A DNA stretch of 64,000 bases. It comes from Bacteroidales bacterium (GTDB lineage: Bacteria; Bacteroidota; Bacteroidia; Bacteroidales; VadinHA17). A program made the position numbers and the translations under genes. The stretch is from positions 142,609 to 206,608 of the forward strand of contig JAIVHO010000032.1 of NCBI GenBank assembly GCA_020201035.1, given 5' to 3'. Below are positions 10,107-18,628 of the stretch, one piece after another; positions within the stretch are counted from its first letter, which is position 1; every line of letters begins with the position of its first letter. Below the pieces are notes generated by a model, which searched no databases, was not told the DNA's origin, and saw nothing but the letters and a program-made list of their open reading frames with translations.

Positions 10107-13100
10107 TCATTCATTCAAAAAATCATATGCCTCACCCAGCTTCTTTTTATCCCTCTCGCCTCTCCGGGCAAAGATTACATATACAACGGGCACAAGGACC
10201 AGTGTAACAAGTGTTGAAAATATAAGTCCGCCGATTACCGAGATTCCCATTGGGCTCCATATTTCCGAACCTTCGCCCACGCTGAGGGCAAGAGGAAGCA
10301 TTCCCAGAATTGTTGTAAGGGAGGTCATCAAAACCGGTCTGAGCCTTGAACGGCCCGAGACTGCAACGGCATTATAGAGTTCCATTCCCCTGTCACGCAT
10401 AAGATTTATATAGTCCACCAGCACAATGGCATTCTTGACAACGATACCTATAAGCATAATTGCCCCTATCCCTGCAATAAGACTGAGAGTTGTACCTGTC
10501 AGAAATAGTGCAAGTGCCACGCCAGAAAATGAAAATGGAATAGAAAACATTATAATAAAGGGCATCTTGAGCGACTCAAACTGTGATGCCATCACCAGGT
10601 AAACAAGAACAAGGCTAAGTAACAGAAGCAGGGCAAGGTCTGCAAAAGCTTCCATCTGATCCTCAATTGTTCCTGATATCTCAACAGAGATACCTGAAGG
10701 CACCTCCAGTTCATCAATAACTGATTGTATATCTTTGGCTATATCACCGAGCGGTCTTTCATAGGGGGTTGCCGATACCGAAACTATTCTCTCCCTTCTT
10801 TTATGCTCTATATTTGGCGGCGACCAGAACTCCTTTATTTCAGCAATCTCACCAAGCCTCACCATCTGACCTCCGGGGGTGGCAACAGAGATATTCTCCA
10901 CATCGCTAATTGAATTGCGTGCCTCCTCCTTTAGCCTTACAATTACATCATACTCATCCCCAAACTCCCTGAGTCGGGTAGCCAGCATTCCGTCAACCCG
11001 GTTCTTAACGGCCGCAGAAACTATTGCCGTGTTTAAACCGTGCTGTATCATCTTTGTCTGGTCAAGCACTATCTGAAGCTCAGGCTTTGAGGGGTCACGG
11101 CTCACCTGAATGTCCCGCGCGCCCGCAATTTTCTCCATCTTGGCGGCAAGTTCAGTGGCTACCATGTTTGTCTCTGCGATATCATACCCGTAAACCTCCA
11201 CGGTAATGGTATTACCTCCGAAGCTCATCCCGGCGTCGGTAGTTGCTACCTGAAAGTTCACTATTTCAGGAAACTTTTCAAGCTTCAGTCTTAACTCTTC
11301 AGCCAGATCCCATGTACTCTTTTCCCTTTCACCCACATCAGTAAGTGCCATGGTATATATAATTGTATGGGTGCCTGTTGAACTGAACATGGTGGCAAAA
11401 TTCATATTATCATCTGTGCCCGTGGATGCCGACAATAGTTCAACCTCAGGGAAGTCATTCATTATAACGCTGTCTATTGCTGCTGCAACCCTCTGTGTCT
11501 CATTTACCCTGGTGCCTGTCTGCAACTCTATTGTAGCACTGATTCTTGACTCATCAGCTTCAGGAATAAACTCGGTCCCAACCAAGGTAATAAGAAACAT
11601 GGAAACTATAAAGACACTGATTGCCGTCAATGAAACCATTGTCTTGTGCCTGAGGGCCCATCTGATAGTGGCTTCATAGAATGAGTCGAAGCGGTCAAGC
11701 CCTTTCCTGATGGTATTATCATAGCTGTAACGTGATTCATTCTTCTTTGTACGCAGCCTCAGAATAAGTGAACTGAGGGTAGGCGTAAGAGTAATGGCTG
11801 CCAGGGTTGAGGTAACCGTTGTCAGGGTGACAATCATACCCAGCTGTCTGAAAAGGAGGCCTGTAAGTCCGCTTACAAACGTCAGCGGTAAAAATACTGC
11901 CACCACCGTAAGGGTTGTTACTATAACGGCCAGCCAAACTTCGTTGGTGGCATAGATTGCCGCCTCACGCGGCCGGCTTCCCCTTTCAATATGCTTTGTG
12001 ATATTTTCAAGAATCACAATTGCATCATCCACAACCATCCCGATCGCTATGGAGAGTGACGACAGTGATATAATATTTATTGAGTTGCCGGAGAGATTAA
12101 GGTAGATAAAGGCAACAATCAGCGAGATAGGTATGGTAATAATTACAATAAATGTAGCCCTCCATCTTCCAAGGAAAAAGAGAACAACAAGTATAACAAA
12201 GATCCCTGCAAACATCAGTGTTGATGTAAGATTGTTGATGGAGCCCACGATAAACTCTGATGAATCAAAGATAGGCTGTATCGTAACATCAGGTGGCAGT
12301 GTCTTCTTCAGCTTCTCCAGCTCTGCCCTCACCTCTCTGGCAACCTTTACTGTATTACCGCCCGACTGCTTCTGGATAAACATTCTCAGCCCGAGCTCAC
12401 CGTTAACCCTCTCTTCCAGCTTTGATTCTCTGGTAGTATCCTTTATTTCCGCAATATCCTTTAGATATATTATAGAACCGTTAAAACTGCCTACCACAAT
12501 ATCTCTCATCACATCGCTCCGCGGGAATTCACCCTGTATACGCAGGGGATAGTCGAGTGAACCCATCTCAAGATATCCTGCCGGCATATTCATATTCTCC
12601 GCTCTCAGGATATTGCCTATCTGTTCCACTGTAATATTATAGGCTTCAAGCTTTACAGGGTCAACATCTATATATATCTCCCTGCCGGGGGCTCCTGCAA
12701 TTCCGACAGATCCCACTCCTTCAATACGGTTTAGCGGATTTACTATCTTCTCATCGAGTATCTTTTCAAGTCCCGCATAGCTCTCATCTGCAGTAATTGC
12801 ATAAAACAGGATTGGCATCATACTGGAGTTAAACTTCAGAATGGTGGGATCCTCAGTCTCCTCAGGCAGAAATCCGGCAACAAAGTTCAGATTATCCCTT
12901 ATCTCATTTGCCGCCTCATCAAGATTAGCCTCCCACTCAAACTCAAGGAACATAAATGAGGTATTATCGCTTGAGGTTGATGTAATCTCTTTGAGGTTGG
13001 TAACTGCATTGAGTGAATTCTCAAGCACGTTGGTTACGTTTGTCTCAATATCCGCTGCACTTGCTCCAGGATAACTGGTAAACACCGTAAGGAACGGAAA

Positions 13101-13223
13101 TTCCATATCCGGGTAGAGATCAACCGGCAGCTTGACAAGGGAATAGATACCCATCACAATCAAACCCACGAAGATCAGGATTGTGGTCAGAGGTCGTTTA
13201 ACGGCACTGCTGTATATACTCAT
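10107..13223 (-). CDS. RND efflux pump inner-membrane transporter (HAE1/AcrB type)
   Basis: The 1038-residue protein has the RND architecture: a TM helix at residues 10-30, a large periplasmic loop, TM2-6, a second periplasmic loop, and TM7-12 near the C-terminus. SLSIAIGMVVDDAIVILENI in TM4 carries the paired aspartates of the proton relay typical of drug-type (HAE1) RND pumps. It is the proton-driven engine of a tripartite system with the adjacent adaptor and TolC-like genes, pumping hydrophobic or amphiphilic compounds across the envelope. Substrate cannot be predicted. It ends 14 bases before the PII-like ATG, and upstream the adaptor stop is 20 bases away. Confidence 0.93.
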   Translation of the reverse strand: MSIYSSAVKRPLTTILIFVGLIVMGIYSLVKLPVDLYPDMEFPFLTVFTSYPGASAADIETNVTNVLENSLNAVTNLKEITSTSSDNTSFMFLEFEWEANLDEAANEIRDNLNFVAGFLPEETEDPTILKFNSSMMPILFYAITADESYAGLEKILDEKIVNPLNRIEGVGSVGIAGAPGREIYIDVDPVKLEAYNITVEQIGNILRAENMNMPAGYLEMGSLDYPLRIQGEFPRSDVMRDIVVGSFNGSIIYLKDIAEIKDTTRESKLEERVNGELGLRMFIQKQSGGNTVKVAREVRAELEKLKKTLPPDVTIQPIFDSSEFIVGSINNLTSTLMFAGIFVILVVLFFLGRWRATFIVIITIPISLIVAFIYLNLSGNSINIISLSSLSIAIGMVVDDAIVILENITKHIERGSRPREAAIYATNEVWLAVIVTTLTVVAVFLPLTFVSGLTGLLFRQLGMIVTLTTVTSTLAAITLTPTLSSLILRLRTKKNESRYSYDNTIRKGLDRFDSFYEATIRWALRHKTMVSLTAISVFIVSMFLITLVGTEFIPEADESRISATIELQTGTRVNETQRVAAAIDSVIMNDFPEVELLSASTGTDDNMNFATMFSSTGTHTIIYTMALTDVGEREKSTWDLAEELRLKLEKFPEIVNFQVATTDAGMSFGGNTITVEVYGYDIAETNMVATELAAKMEKIAGARDIQVSRDPSKPELQIVLDQTKMIQHGLNTAIVSAAVKNRVDGMLATRLREFGDEYDVIVRLKEEARNSISDVENISVATPGGQMVRLGEIAEIKEFWSPPNIEHKRRERIVSVSATPYERPLGDIAKDIQSVIDELEVPSGISVEISGTIEDQMEAFADLALLLLLSLVLVYLVMASQFESLKMPFIIMFSIPFSFSGVALALFLTGTTLSLIAGIGAIMLIGIVVKNAIVLVDYINLMRDRGMELYNAVAVSGRSRLRPVLMTSLTTILGMLPLALSVGEGSEIWSPMGISVIGGLIFSTLVTLVLVPVVYVIFARRGERDKKKLGEAYDFLNE

Positions 13224-13243
13224 AATAGTCTCCCTTCTCCCTC

Positions 13244-14308
13244 TTATTTAACAACATCAACCTTCATACCGTCCATCAGTCTTGATTGTCCGTTAATGAT
13301 TATCCGGCTCCCGGAGGTAAGCATATCGGAGACAATCTCAACCTTCTCATCAAATCTTTTACCAATGGTTACATTTATCCGGCGGGCTACACCATTTTCC
13401 TCCATGAAGAGGTACCTCTCATTGGTGCCCTCCTGTTGCAGAACCACGTTTGAGGGTACCACAAAGGTCTCTTCCTCTCCCACCATCATTGATACCCGTG
13501 TGTACATACCGGGCTTGAGATCTCCTGATGCATTTGGCACTTCCACCTCAACCCTGAACGATCTGGAAAGGGGATCAATCACCGGGTAAACCAGAACCAC
13601 GCGGCCTTTTATAACAGAACCTGCGTAAACATCGGATACTATCTCAACATCCATACCTCTGGAAACCATAGGGTAGTGCTGTTCTGATACATTAACCAGG
13701 GCCTTCAGAGGGTTGACCTGCATAAGTGTGAGTACTGCTGCCTTGCCTGCCTGTGTATTCGGTGCTCCCGAGTAGATTTCCCCGTTCTCAAAGTACTTTC
13801 CGGTTACAACACCTGTGAAGGGAGCTTTCATTGTGGTATTCTCCTTTAAAAAACCGAGTGATGCACGGGTAACATCATAGCTTGTTTTCAGCTGATCATA
13901 TGCTGACTGTGTAATACTTCCTGTCTCAAGCAGTGTCTCCATCCGCTGAAGATCCACAGCCATACTGGCAAGTTGTATCTCTGTCTGTTTCAGCTGCGTC
14001 TCATCCATACGGAAAAGCCTGGCTCCCTCTTTTACATAATCACCCGGCTCCACAAAGATCTCTTCTATCCGGCCCGGAGAGGCAGGGGCTATATAGAGCT
14101 CTTCCCATGCCTGGAGAGTGGCTGTATAATCAATTGTTCTGGCAATTGTCTCCTTTTCAAGTGACATTACCCTTACAGGAATAGCCTTTACTGTCTCCTG
14201 CGAAATCCCTGCGCCTCCTTCTGCCTCCGCTGAGGATTTCCCCTGGTTGCATCCTGAGACTATGGTCATCCCAATCAGGGCAATTGCAAATAATCTGATA
14301 GTCTTCAT
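13244..14308 (-). CDS. RND efflux periplasmic adaptor (membrane fusion) lipoprotein
   Basis: The 354-residue product begins MKTIRLFAIALIGMTIVSGCNQG, a lipoprotein signal with Cys20 as the probable acylated residue. It continues with a lipoyl/barrel-sandwich half-motif (IEEIFVEPGDYVKEGARLF), a coiled-coil hairpin (about residues 105-150), a second half (MKAPFTGVVTGKYF) and a beta-barrel domain. This is the HlyD/AcrA adaptor family that links inner pump and outer channel. It is in an operon with tolC-like (26 bases upstream) and RND genes. Confidence 0.92.
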   Translation of the reverse strand: MKTIRLFAIALIGMTIVSGCNQGKSSAEAEGGAGISQETVKAIPVRVMSLEKETIARTIDYTATLQAWEELYIAPASPGRIEEIFVEPGDYVKEGARLFRMDETQLKQTEIQLASMAVDLQRMETLLETGSITQSAYDQLKTSYDVTRASLGFLKENTTMKAPFTGVVTGKYFENGEIYSGAPNTQAGKAAVLTLMQVNPLKALVNVSEQHYPMVSRGMDVEIVSDVYAGSVIKGRVVLVYPVIDPLSRSFRVEVEVPNASGDLKPGMYTRVSMMVGEEETFVVPSNVVLQQEGTNERYLFMEENGVARRINVTIGKRFDEKVEIVSDMLTSGSRIIINGQSRLMDGMKVDVVK

Positions 14309-14334
14309 ATCAAAATAATTATATAATCTTTTTA

Positions 14335-15678
14335 TTAAAATTCATTAAGAAGTTTCTCCAGAGCCAGCTTTGTCTGCAGCAGTGTCATAAGTGAATTTAT
14401 ATGGTTGCTCTCTGCAGTAAGCAGGTTATTGTGTGCCTGGGTGAGCTCCAGGCTGGAAGCCATCCCTTCGCGGTATTTGTTATTTACACTTCTATATATC
14501 CTTTCAGCCACTTCAATATTATCGCGCTGACTATCATATTGTTCACGTGCGTTAATCAGATTATACCTAAGCTGTTTCTCCTGCAAGAGCAGGTTATCTG
14601 TAACCGCACTGCTGGAGACTTTCGCCTTATCCAGCTCAAAACGGGCCCTCCTGATTTTCGACCATCGCTGTCCGCTCGCAAAGATCGGTATGTTAACCTG
14701 GAACCCCAGCATTGAATTGGGAAACCACTGCAGGTCATTCAGTTTATTTCCCATACCGCTCTTTGTCCATGAATAGAACCCTGAGAGGGAGGGAAGAACT
14801 GCTGCCTTCTCGCTTTCAAGTGAAAGAGAGGATAGATTCTCCTGTGATTGTAACATCAGGTAGTCAATATTTTTAGTGTAGTCAAATTCGGCACTAAGAA
14901 GGGATTCCACATCTGTGGCAGCAATAACCTGATCAAGGGTTGTGGCCAGTTCAATATCCTTTTCAATCTCCAGTCCCATCTGGAAGCGAAGCAGGTTGTA
15001 ACTGAACTCAATATTTCTCTCAACCGATCGCCTTGAGTTTTCGATCATGGTAATATTGGACTTTATCTGGTCAACATCAGTTGCCTCTGCCATTCCTACA
15101 GAATACATTGCCTCAGTTGATTTTAATATATCCCTGAGGTTATCAATATTCTTTTCTACCTGCAGCAGTGACTCCTCAGATACCAGAATCAGGTAATAGG
15201 TTGAAATAACCGATTCCCTTATATCCAGCTCACTCTTCTCCAGTGCCTGATTACTCATCTTCTCAGTCAGTGAAGCCATCCTGAGCCCTACAAAATAGGG
15301 CGCACTGAAAATAAGTTGTGTGGCCTGAATCCCGTAACTGGTATTATATTTGGTTCCAAACTGCACAGGTATATACGTACCGGGCTCACCGCCAAAAATT
15401 TCGGCCGGCAGAAGGTTGGTCATAAGCTTCAGGTTATCATTCAGCGACCCGCTTCCGTCAACCCTTGGCAATCCGTTTGCCAGCACATCCCACTTTGCCA
15501 TTTCGGCAGCACGCACATCAAGTCGGGCCCCCTGAAGTGTCTTGTTATGGCTCAGGGCATACTCCTGTGCATCGTCAAGGGTAAGTACCAGCCTCTCCTC
15601 CTGCTGCGACAAAACCCCCTGAAATGGTATCATCACCATGCAAAGAATCATTATCCTCTTAATAATCATAGTATTCAT
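14335..15678 (-). CDS. TolC-family outer membrane efflux protein
   Basis: The 447-residue protein has a signal peptide (MIIKRIMILCMVMIPFQGVLS) with Gln at the presumed +1 position, then two outer-membrane-efflux repeats rich in long amphipathic helices (LTLDDAQEYALSHNKTLQGARL; AREQYDSQRDNIEVAERIYRSVNNKYREGMASSLELTQAHNNLLTAES). It forms the trimeric exit duct of the tripartite pump encoded downstream. Two ATGs (MNTM) compete as starts and the first is kept. It follows tetR with a 117-base gap. Confidence 0.92.
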   Translation of the reverse strand: MNTMIIKRIMILCMVMIPFQGVLSQQEERLVLTLDDAQEYALSHNKTLQGARLDVRAAEMAKWDVLANGLPRVDGSGSLNDNLKLMTNLLPAEIFGGEPGTYIPVQFGTKYNTSYGIQATQLIFSAPYFVGLRMASLTEKMSNQALEKSELDIRESVISTYYLILVSEESLLQVEKNIDNLRDILKSTEAMYSVGMAEATDVDQIKSNITMIENSRRSVERNIEFSYNLLRFQMGLEIEKDIELATTLDQVIAATDVESLLSAEFDYTKNIDYLMLQSQENLSSLSLESEKAAVLPSLSGFYSWTKSGMGNKLNDLQWFPNSMLGFQVNIPIFASGQRWSKIRRARFELDKAKVSSSAVTDNLLLQEKQLRYNLINAREQYDSQRDNIEVAERIYRSVNNKYREGMASSLELTQAHNNLLTAESNHINSLMTLLQTKLALEKLLNEF

Positions 15679-15795
15679 TCGTGTATAAATTTTTATTGTC
15701 CTCTAAATCAACCGATGGCCCTGATATCAACCAGGTAAACAACACAAATCATCAGTTTAATCAGTTCAATATATAAGGGTTAAACACCAATAATT

Positions 15796-16416
15796 TTAAT
15801 GTTTATATGTTTCCGTTTCAATTTTATCAATCAATTCTATTCCGGCCCGTGTGGAGATGCCCCTTAAATAATTCAGGTAAACACTTCGTACCACCTCATC
15901 CCTCCTGAACAGTTCCCTCGGGAAGTGATTAAAATCTCCTGTCAGCTGAAAAACAGCATGCAGTGCCCTGTTTATCAGATCCGGGTTTATATCAGGCCTG
16001 AAAAAACCCTCCCTGATGCCTCTTGTTACAAAAGGCCTCGAAAGGGCTATATTGTCCTGTATCCTGAGTCGCTCCGTATTCTTTTCTACCAGATGATGAT
16101 ACTTGCGAAGATCTTCGAAAATCAATGGATTGAACCTCTCCATCATAGATCCCACCATTTCAATCACCTTGAAGGAGAGATGAATTACAGTCTCAGACTC
16201 CTCCTCGAGTTTTTTTATTGTCTTCATATTCTCGGTACCCATCCATGTCATTACAGAGAGCACAAGATCATCCTTGTCACAAAAATTTTCATAGATGGTA
16301 CGCTTTGAGATACCCATTTGTGATGCAATGGTATCCATTGTCACCGCTCTGATACCATATCTGGTAAACAGACTGCATGTCTCCTCTATTATCCGCTCCT
16401 TTATCCCGTTCTCCAT
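15796..16416 (-). CDS. TetR/AcrR-family transcriptional regulator
   Basis: The 206-residue protein has the N-terminal TetR HTH (IIEETCSLFTRYGIRAVTMDTIASQMGISKRTIYENFCDKDDLV, residues 9-52) and a helical ligand-binding C-terminal domain of no specific family. It is the first gene of the efflux cluster and most likely represses it in the absence of an inducer, as AcrR-type proteins do. A 28-bp palindrome just upstream (16446-16473) is a candidate operator for autoregulation. Confidence 0.9.
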   Translation of the reverse strand: MENGIKERIIEETCSLFTRYGIRAVTMDTIASQMGISKRTIYENFCDKDDLVLSVMTWMGTENMKTIKKLEEESETVIHLSFKVIEMVGSMMERFNPLIFEDLRKYHHLVEKNTERLRIQDNIALSRPFVTRGIREGFFRPDINPDLINRALHAVFQLTGDFNHFPRELFRRDEVVRSVYLNYLRGISTRAGIELIDKIETETYKH

Positions 16417-16445
16417 GTTCTGAAAAATTGAGAGTGCGAAAATGT

Positions 16446-16473
16446 GAAAACTTTACCGGTTTTCAAAGTTTTC
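16446..16473. promoter_or_regulatory. Palindromic candidate operator upstream of tetR
   Basis: GAAAACTTT - 10 bases - AAAGTTTTC is a perfect 9-bp inverted repeat, with a further GTTTTC half-site inside. On the minus strand it overlaps AAACTTTG, one mismatch from the -7 consensus. Position and symmetry fit binding by the adjacent TetR protein. This is inference. Confidence 0.55.
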
Positions 16474-16546
16474 ATTGTTAAATTAACATTAAAATCGGTA
16501 AACGAAGATTATCAGGGGGGTAAATGGCGATAATTCATTATGTCAG

Positions 16547-16663
16547 CTACTTCAGGGGCTCCTCAATAGTAAGTAGCTCATATTGCCGCGCCGACTTTAA
16601 TAACCCTTCTATACTGAGTTTGCAGTCCAACTTCCTTGCGGGCCTCTGGCTACCCAAATTCAT
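16547..16663 (-). pseudogene. Possible short ORF or gene remnant, unknown
   Basis: The minus strand encodes 38 residues (MNLGSQRPARKLDCKLS...LLTIEEPLK) followed by TAG. The frame extends upstream without an ATG for about 16 more codons (IVLAEAFELRVAKKG). The composition is protein-like rather than random, but I recognise no family. It could be a small gene, or the 3' remnant of a degraded one. Confidence 0.25.
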
Positions 16664-16771
16664 TCCCTTTTTAGCTACCCTCAACTCAAAGGCTTCAGCA
16701 AGAACAATAAATTATCTGCGCCCGTCTCTTTAATGAATTTATTGAACCGATTCCGGCAGATATTACCCGGA

Positions 16772-18031
16772 TTACCGATAGAGATAGAAAAATCCCCTGT
16801 ACTCCTTACCATCATAGGTCACATTATCCCATCCGTAGGCACGTACGATATAGAAATAGATCCCCGGGGCGGCCTTTCCTGAGCCAATGGTACCGTCCCA
16901 TCCGGGCCATTCCCTGAGTTTATCTCCGGTGCCCTCAAAATGATAAACCCGTTTTCCTCCCTCCGAAAAGACCTGAAGATACATGTAGCGCAGCGACTTT
17001 GAATCAACATAGAAAAATTCATTCTCCCCGCCGCCATCAGGGGTGAATACATTGGGAATATCGAGAGCCGATGGCTCCACGGTAATTTTCGTGGGCACTC
17101 CTGATACCAGGAGGGTGGTTGAATCTATACACCCCCGGTCACTCTCAACAACCAGACTCACAGTATAGCTTCCGGGACGATAGTAGGTATATGACTGGCT
17201 GCCGGCTAAATTACTCACAGTATCATCACCAAATCTCCAGAGGTATGAATTGCCCCTGACGGATCTGTCAGTAAAGAAAACCTCAAGGGGAGCCTCCCCT
17301 GTTACCGGTTCAGCTTCAAAGGCAGCATTAACATGGAATGATTCATAGAAAAAAGAGGACTCTGTAATACATCCAAAATCGTCCGTAACGGTAAGGTTGT
17401 ACCATAAATCGTCAAGGGGAGGTGTGGATATTATTTTAAGGGCAAAGGTATCAAAGGTATAGGTGTGAAGTGAGGGGTTGGGGATAAGCGAAACGGGATC
17501 AGAGCTGTACACAAGGGTAATATCATTTGGAAGGAGTATTTCCTCGCCACTGTTTACATCTGAATAGTGATAGGTGTCTGTTTGAGTCACACTGCGAAGC
17601 GTCACCTGATTGCATAGTGCCTGCTGAAGTGATATGCGGGAGACCGGGTTGCTGATATGAACCCATGCCGTCATTAAAGTGTCATATTCGGCACCGTCAG
17701 ATATATGTACCCGGTAGCCGCCCTCAGCCGGGTTAACCAGTTCCGAGAATTCCACCCCGCTTTCAGTAAGCAGAAGATCTGTAAAACCTGATGCTGTGCT
17801 GTCCCAGCCATACCATATAAAAGTTAATGGCGCTGTTCCGCCTGTTGGATCAGCCCTCAGCACCGGGGTTACCGATGATGATCCACACCATATATAAATA
17901 GGATCCTCTGCCCCGGTAGTGAGATAGGCGGTACGACTCTCAGCGCTGCTCCCAGGTGCTGTAACCTGTGCCACAAGCATTACCGGGTACAGAAATAAAA
18001 AAGTTAATATAGATATTTTTGATAGTATCAC
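16772..18031 (-). CDS. PKD-domain surface protein with gliding-motility C-terminal (T9SS type B-like) domain
   Basis: The 419-residue protein has a signal peptide (MILSKISILTFLFLYPVMLVA, then Gln), Ig/PKD-like regions including FFTDRSVRGNSYLWRFGDDTVSN and SYTVSLVVESDRGCIDSTTLLV, and a C-terminal block from IPNVFTPDGGGENEFFYVDS to GYFYLYR-like GFFYLYR. That block matches the gliding-motility-associated C-terminal domain used for export by the type IX secretion system. The start is GTG; no ATG would keep the signal peptide. It stands alone on the minus strand. It is probably a cell-surface or secreted adhesin-like protein of unknown partner. Confidence 0.87.
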   Translation of the reverse strand: MILSKISILTFLFLYPVMLVAQVTAPGSSAESRTAYLTTGAEDPIYIWCGSSSVTPVLRADPTGGTAPLTFIWYGWDSTASGFTDLLLTESGVEFSELVNPAEGGYRVHISDGAEYDTLMTAWVHISNPVSRISLQQALCNQVTLRSVTQTDTYHYSDVNSGEEILLPNDITLVYSSDPVSLIPNPSLHTYTFDTFALKIISTPPLDDLWYNLTVTDDFGCITESSFFYESFHVNAAFEAEPVTGEAPLEVFFTDRSVRGNSYLWRFGDDTVSNLAGSQSYTYYRPGSYTVSLVVESDRGCIDSTTLLVSGVPTKITVEPSALDIPNVFTPDGGGENEFFYVDSKSLRYMYLQVFSEGGKRVYHFEGTGDKLREWPGWDGTIGSGKAAPGIYFYIVRAYGWDNVTYDGKEYRGFFYLYR

Positions 18032-18337
18032 TGGCCCTTCTCTGTCAGCTCATAAAAATAGTCAATCTGCCTGAATATACCATCCGGATTTTTATTTCAG
18101 ACCTGTTTGTTATAACAGTATGGTGATCCGCATATGGTAATACTCTTTATAGCTTTTTTCTTCTTCCTGATTATCAACCTGCGGCTCTATGAGATAACGA
18201 CCAATACAAATATTTGGTATCCTATATTAGCCATTTTATTACAATCCCCTGCTGTGCCCCTTTTTATCTGACCTGAGATTGTTGATAAAAAATTTTATGC
18301 TCCCCTCTCCCTCTCAGTTTATAAAGGCACTATTTTG

Positions 18338-18345
18338 TAACTTTG
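18338..18345 (+). promoter_or_regulatory. -7 box of the helicase promoter
   Basis: TAACTTTG matches TAnnTTTG, with TTTA about 20 bases upstream as a weak -33. The implied transcript has a leader of about 275 bases that includes the whole 15-bp array. Confidence 0.55.
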
Positions 18346-18385
18346 CCGGTCACGGTCAAACTCCAATCCGCCGGAACCCGGTTTC

Positions 18386-18580
18386 AGAAACAGCAGGATA
18401 ACAAGCAGCAGACAAAGAAACAGCAGGATAACAAGCAGCAGACAAAGAAACATCAGGCGTAGAAACATCAGGATAACAAGCAGCAGACAAAGAAACAGCA
18501 GACAAAGAAACAGCAGACAAAGAAACAGCAGGCGTAGAGAAAGCAGGATAACAAACGGCAGGTCAATAAACATCAGGCGA
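18386..18580. repeat. 15-bp tandem array, 13 units, in the helicase leader
   Basis: Thirteen consecutive 15-mers of the type agaaacagcaggata / acaagcagcagacaa / agaaacatcaggcgt tile the segment without gaps. The first seven units alternate partly as 30-bp pairs. The frame that joins the downstream helicase ATG stays open from the TAA at 18338 to 18629 but has no start codon. Translated, it would be Arg/Ser/Asn-rich. Confidence 0.92.
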
Positions 18581-18628
18581 AGCATATACCGTAAAGAGAT
18601 AATTATTATTAAAGCAGTTAACCATCAG

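Larger units (their letters stand above)
16417..16771. other. 355-bp intergenic region between tetR and the PKD protein gene
   Basis: It contains the tetR promoter/operator region near 16446-16473 and a possible short minus-strand ORF at 16547-16663. The 69-aa + strand ORF at 16524 looks spurious. Nothing else is recognised. Confidence 0.5.
18032..18628. other. 597-bp divergent intergenic region upstream of the helicase
   Basis: The first ~300 bases hold nothing I recognise apart from upstream sequence of the PKD gene. The rest carries the helicase promoter (18338-18345) and a 15-bp tandem array (18386-18580) in the transcribed leader. The 88-aa minus ORF at 18319 is a Leu-rich artefact of the repeat. 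Confidence 0.6.

Noticed and set aside
18319-18585. 88-aa Leu-rich minus ORF
   Set aside because: It is made of the 15-bp array read backwards and runs against the helicase promoter. Its composition is explained by the repeat.
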